DNA from: Flectonema sp. DT1601 | Taxonomy: Eukaryota > Euglenozoa > Diplonemea > Diplonemida > Diplonemidae | Reading direction: 5' to 3' | NCBI GenBank assembly: GCA_964019425.1 | Contig: OZ025792.1 | Coordinates: 744,001 to 808,000 of the forward strand | DNA length: 64,000 nucleotides | Part shown: positions 63,775-64,000 of the stretch, in pieces | How positions within the stretch are numbered: position 1 is the stretch's first letter | How the letters are laid out: the number at the start of each line of letters is the position of its first letter | The notes under the pieces: model-generated | Told to the model about the DNA's origin: nothing | Seen by the model: the letters and a program-made list of their open reading frames with translations, nothing else | Database searches by the model: none | Made by a program: the position numbers and the translations under genes

Positions 63775-64000
63775 ATGGGCTGCTCGCAATCACAGGAAGA
63801 GAAGAGAGTTAAGCACGCTCCAGCGAAGAGAGGTGTTGGGGGATTTGGAGCACCTACAGAAACTAAGAATCCAACACAGCTGCCGACTGGAATCTTTGAT
63901 GAAGGATCGTGGAATTCACTGCCTCCGTGTGATGTCGCTGATGAGATTCAGAACTTACATCCTTCAAAAGGAGGACCTGATAATGGAATAGTAATCCTAT
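63775..64000 (+). CDS. partial gene: N-terminally lipid-modified protein (first 75 codons)
   Basis: An ATG after the acceptor-like AG opens a frame that runs off the window. The product begins MGCSQSQEEKRVKHAPAKRG. Gly2 followed by Cys3 and a basic stretch is the classic pattern for N-myristoylation plus palmitoylation, which would attach the protein to the inner face of the plasma or flagellar membrane. The following residues (GVGGFGAPTETKNPTQLPTG, then DEIQNLHPSKGGPDNG) match no family I know. It could be a calpain-like, phosphatase or kinase leader; there is too little to decide. Confidence 0.6.
   Translation, partial: MGCSQSQEEKRVKHAPAKRGVGGFGAPTETKNPTQLPTGIFDEGSWNSLPPCDVADEIQNLHPSKGGPDNGIVIL

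Overview
The window comes from an intron-bearing protist (a eukaryotic microbe), not a bacterium. Four of the single-copy genes are split by short GT-AG introns (65-117 bp, plus one of 541 bp). Intergenic DNA is full of A/T homopolymers and dispersed repeats. The proteins are eukaryotic types: a Tul1/Dsc1-type RING E3 ligase, a MAPKKK-like kinase, a Spinster-type MFS carrier and a WD40/coiled-coil protein. I cannot place the species. The A/C-rich intron ends (aacaacag, aatcacag, cacacag) recall metamonad introns, but that is only a hint. The standard code fits: TAA, TAG and TGA all end genes. Every gene I can support lies on the + strand.

Layout. 1-5643: gene-free DNA rich in repeats, including four copies of a dispersed module, CCCTAGGG-centred palindromes and a roughly 2-kb element with inverted ends. 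5644-42480: an array of eight paralogous membrane-bound class III adenylate cyclases (AC1-AC8). Between AC1 and AC2 sit three tandem genes for secreted six-cysteine repeat proteins with 16, 23 and 38 copies of a 38-residue unit. AC4 is a pseudogene; its upstream block lies about 2.95 kb away, across nested mobile-element insertions. 42497-42980: a small element with inverted ends and a 6-bp target duplication. 43556-60481: six unrelated genes (Spinster-type transporter, WD40/coiled-coil protein, Tul1-like E3, TP-rich coiled-coil protein, proline-rich protein, membrane-anchored kinase). 60482-63774: a long gene-free stretch. 63775 to the end: the start of a gene whose protein begins MGCS, a likely lipid-modified N-terminus.

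How it may work together. Each cyclase has six predicted membrane spans with a short Cys/Pro-rich loop, a helical coupling segment, one complete catalytic domain with the adenylate-specific Lys/Asp pair, and a second degenerate cyclase domain. Across the array the catalytic cores are almost identical while the membrane domains and one linker differ. This looks like a family of cAMP-producing receptors kept uniform in output by gene conversion and varied in input. The embedded Cys-repeat genes, with identical promoters and spacers and very different copy numbers, look like a fast-expanding surface or secreted protein family. That both serve environmental sensing or attachment is inference. Copy numbers depend on correct assembly of near-identical repeats.
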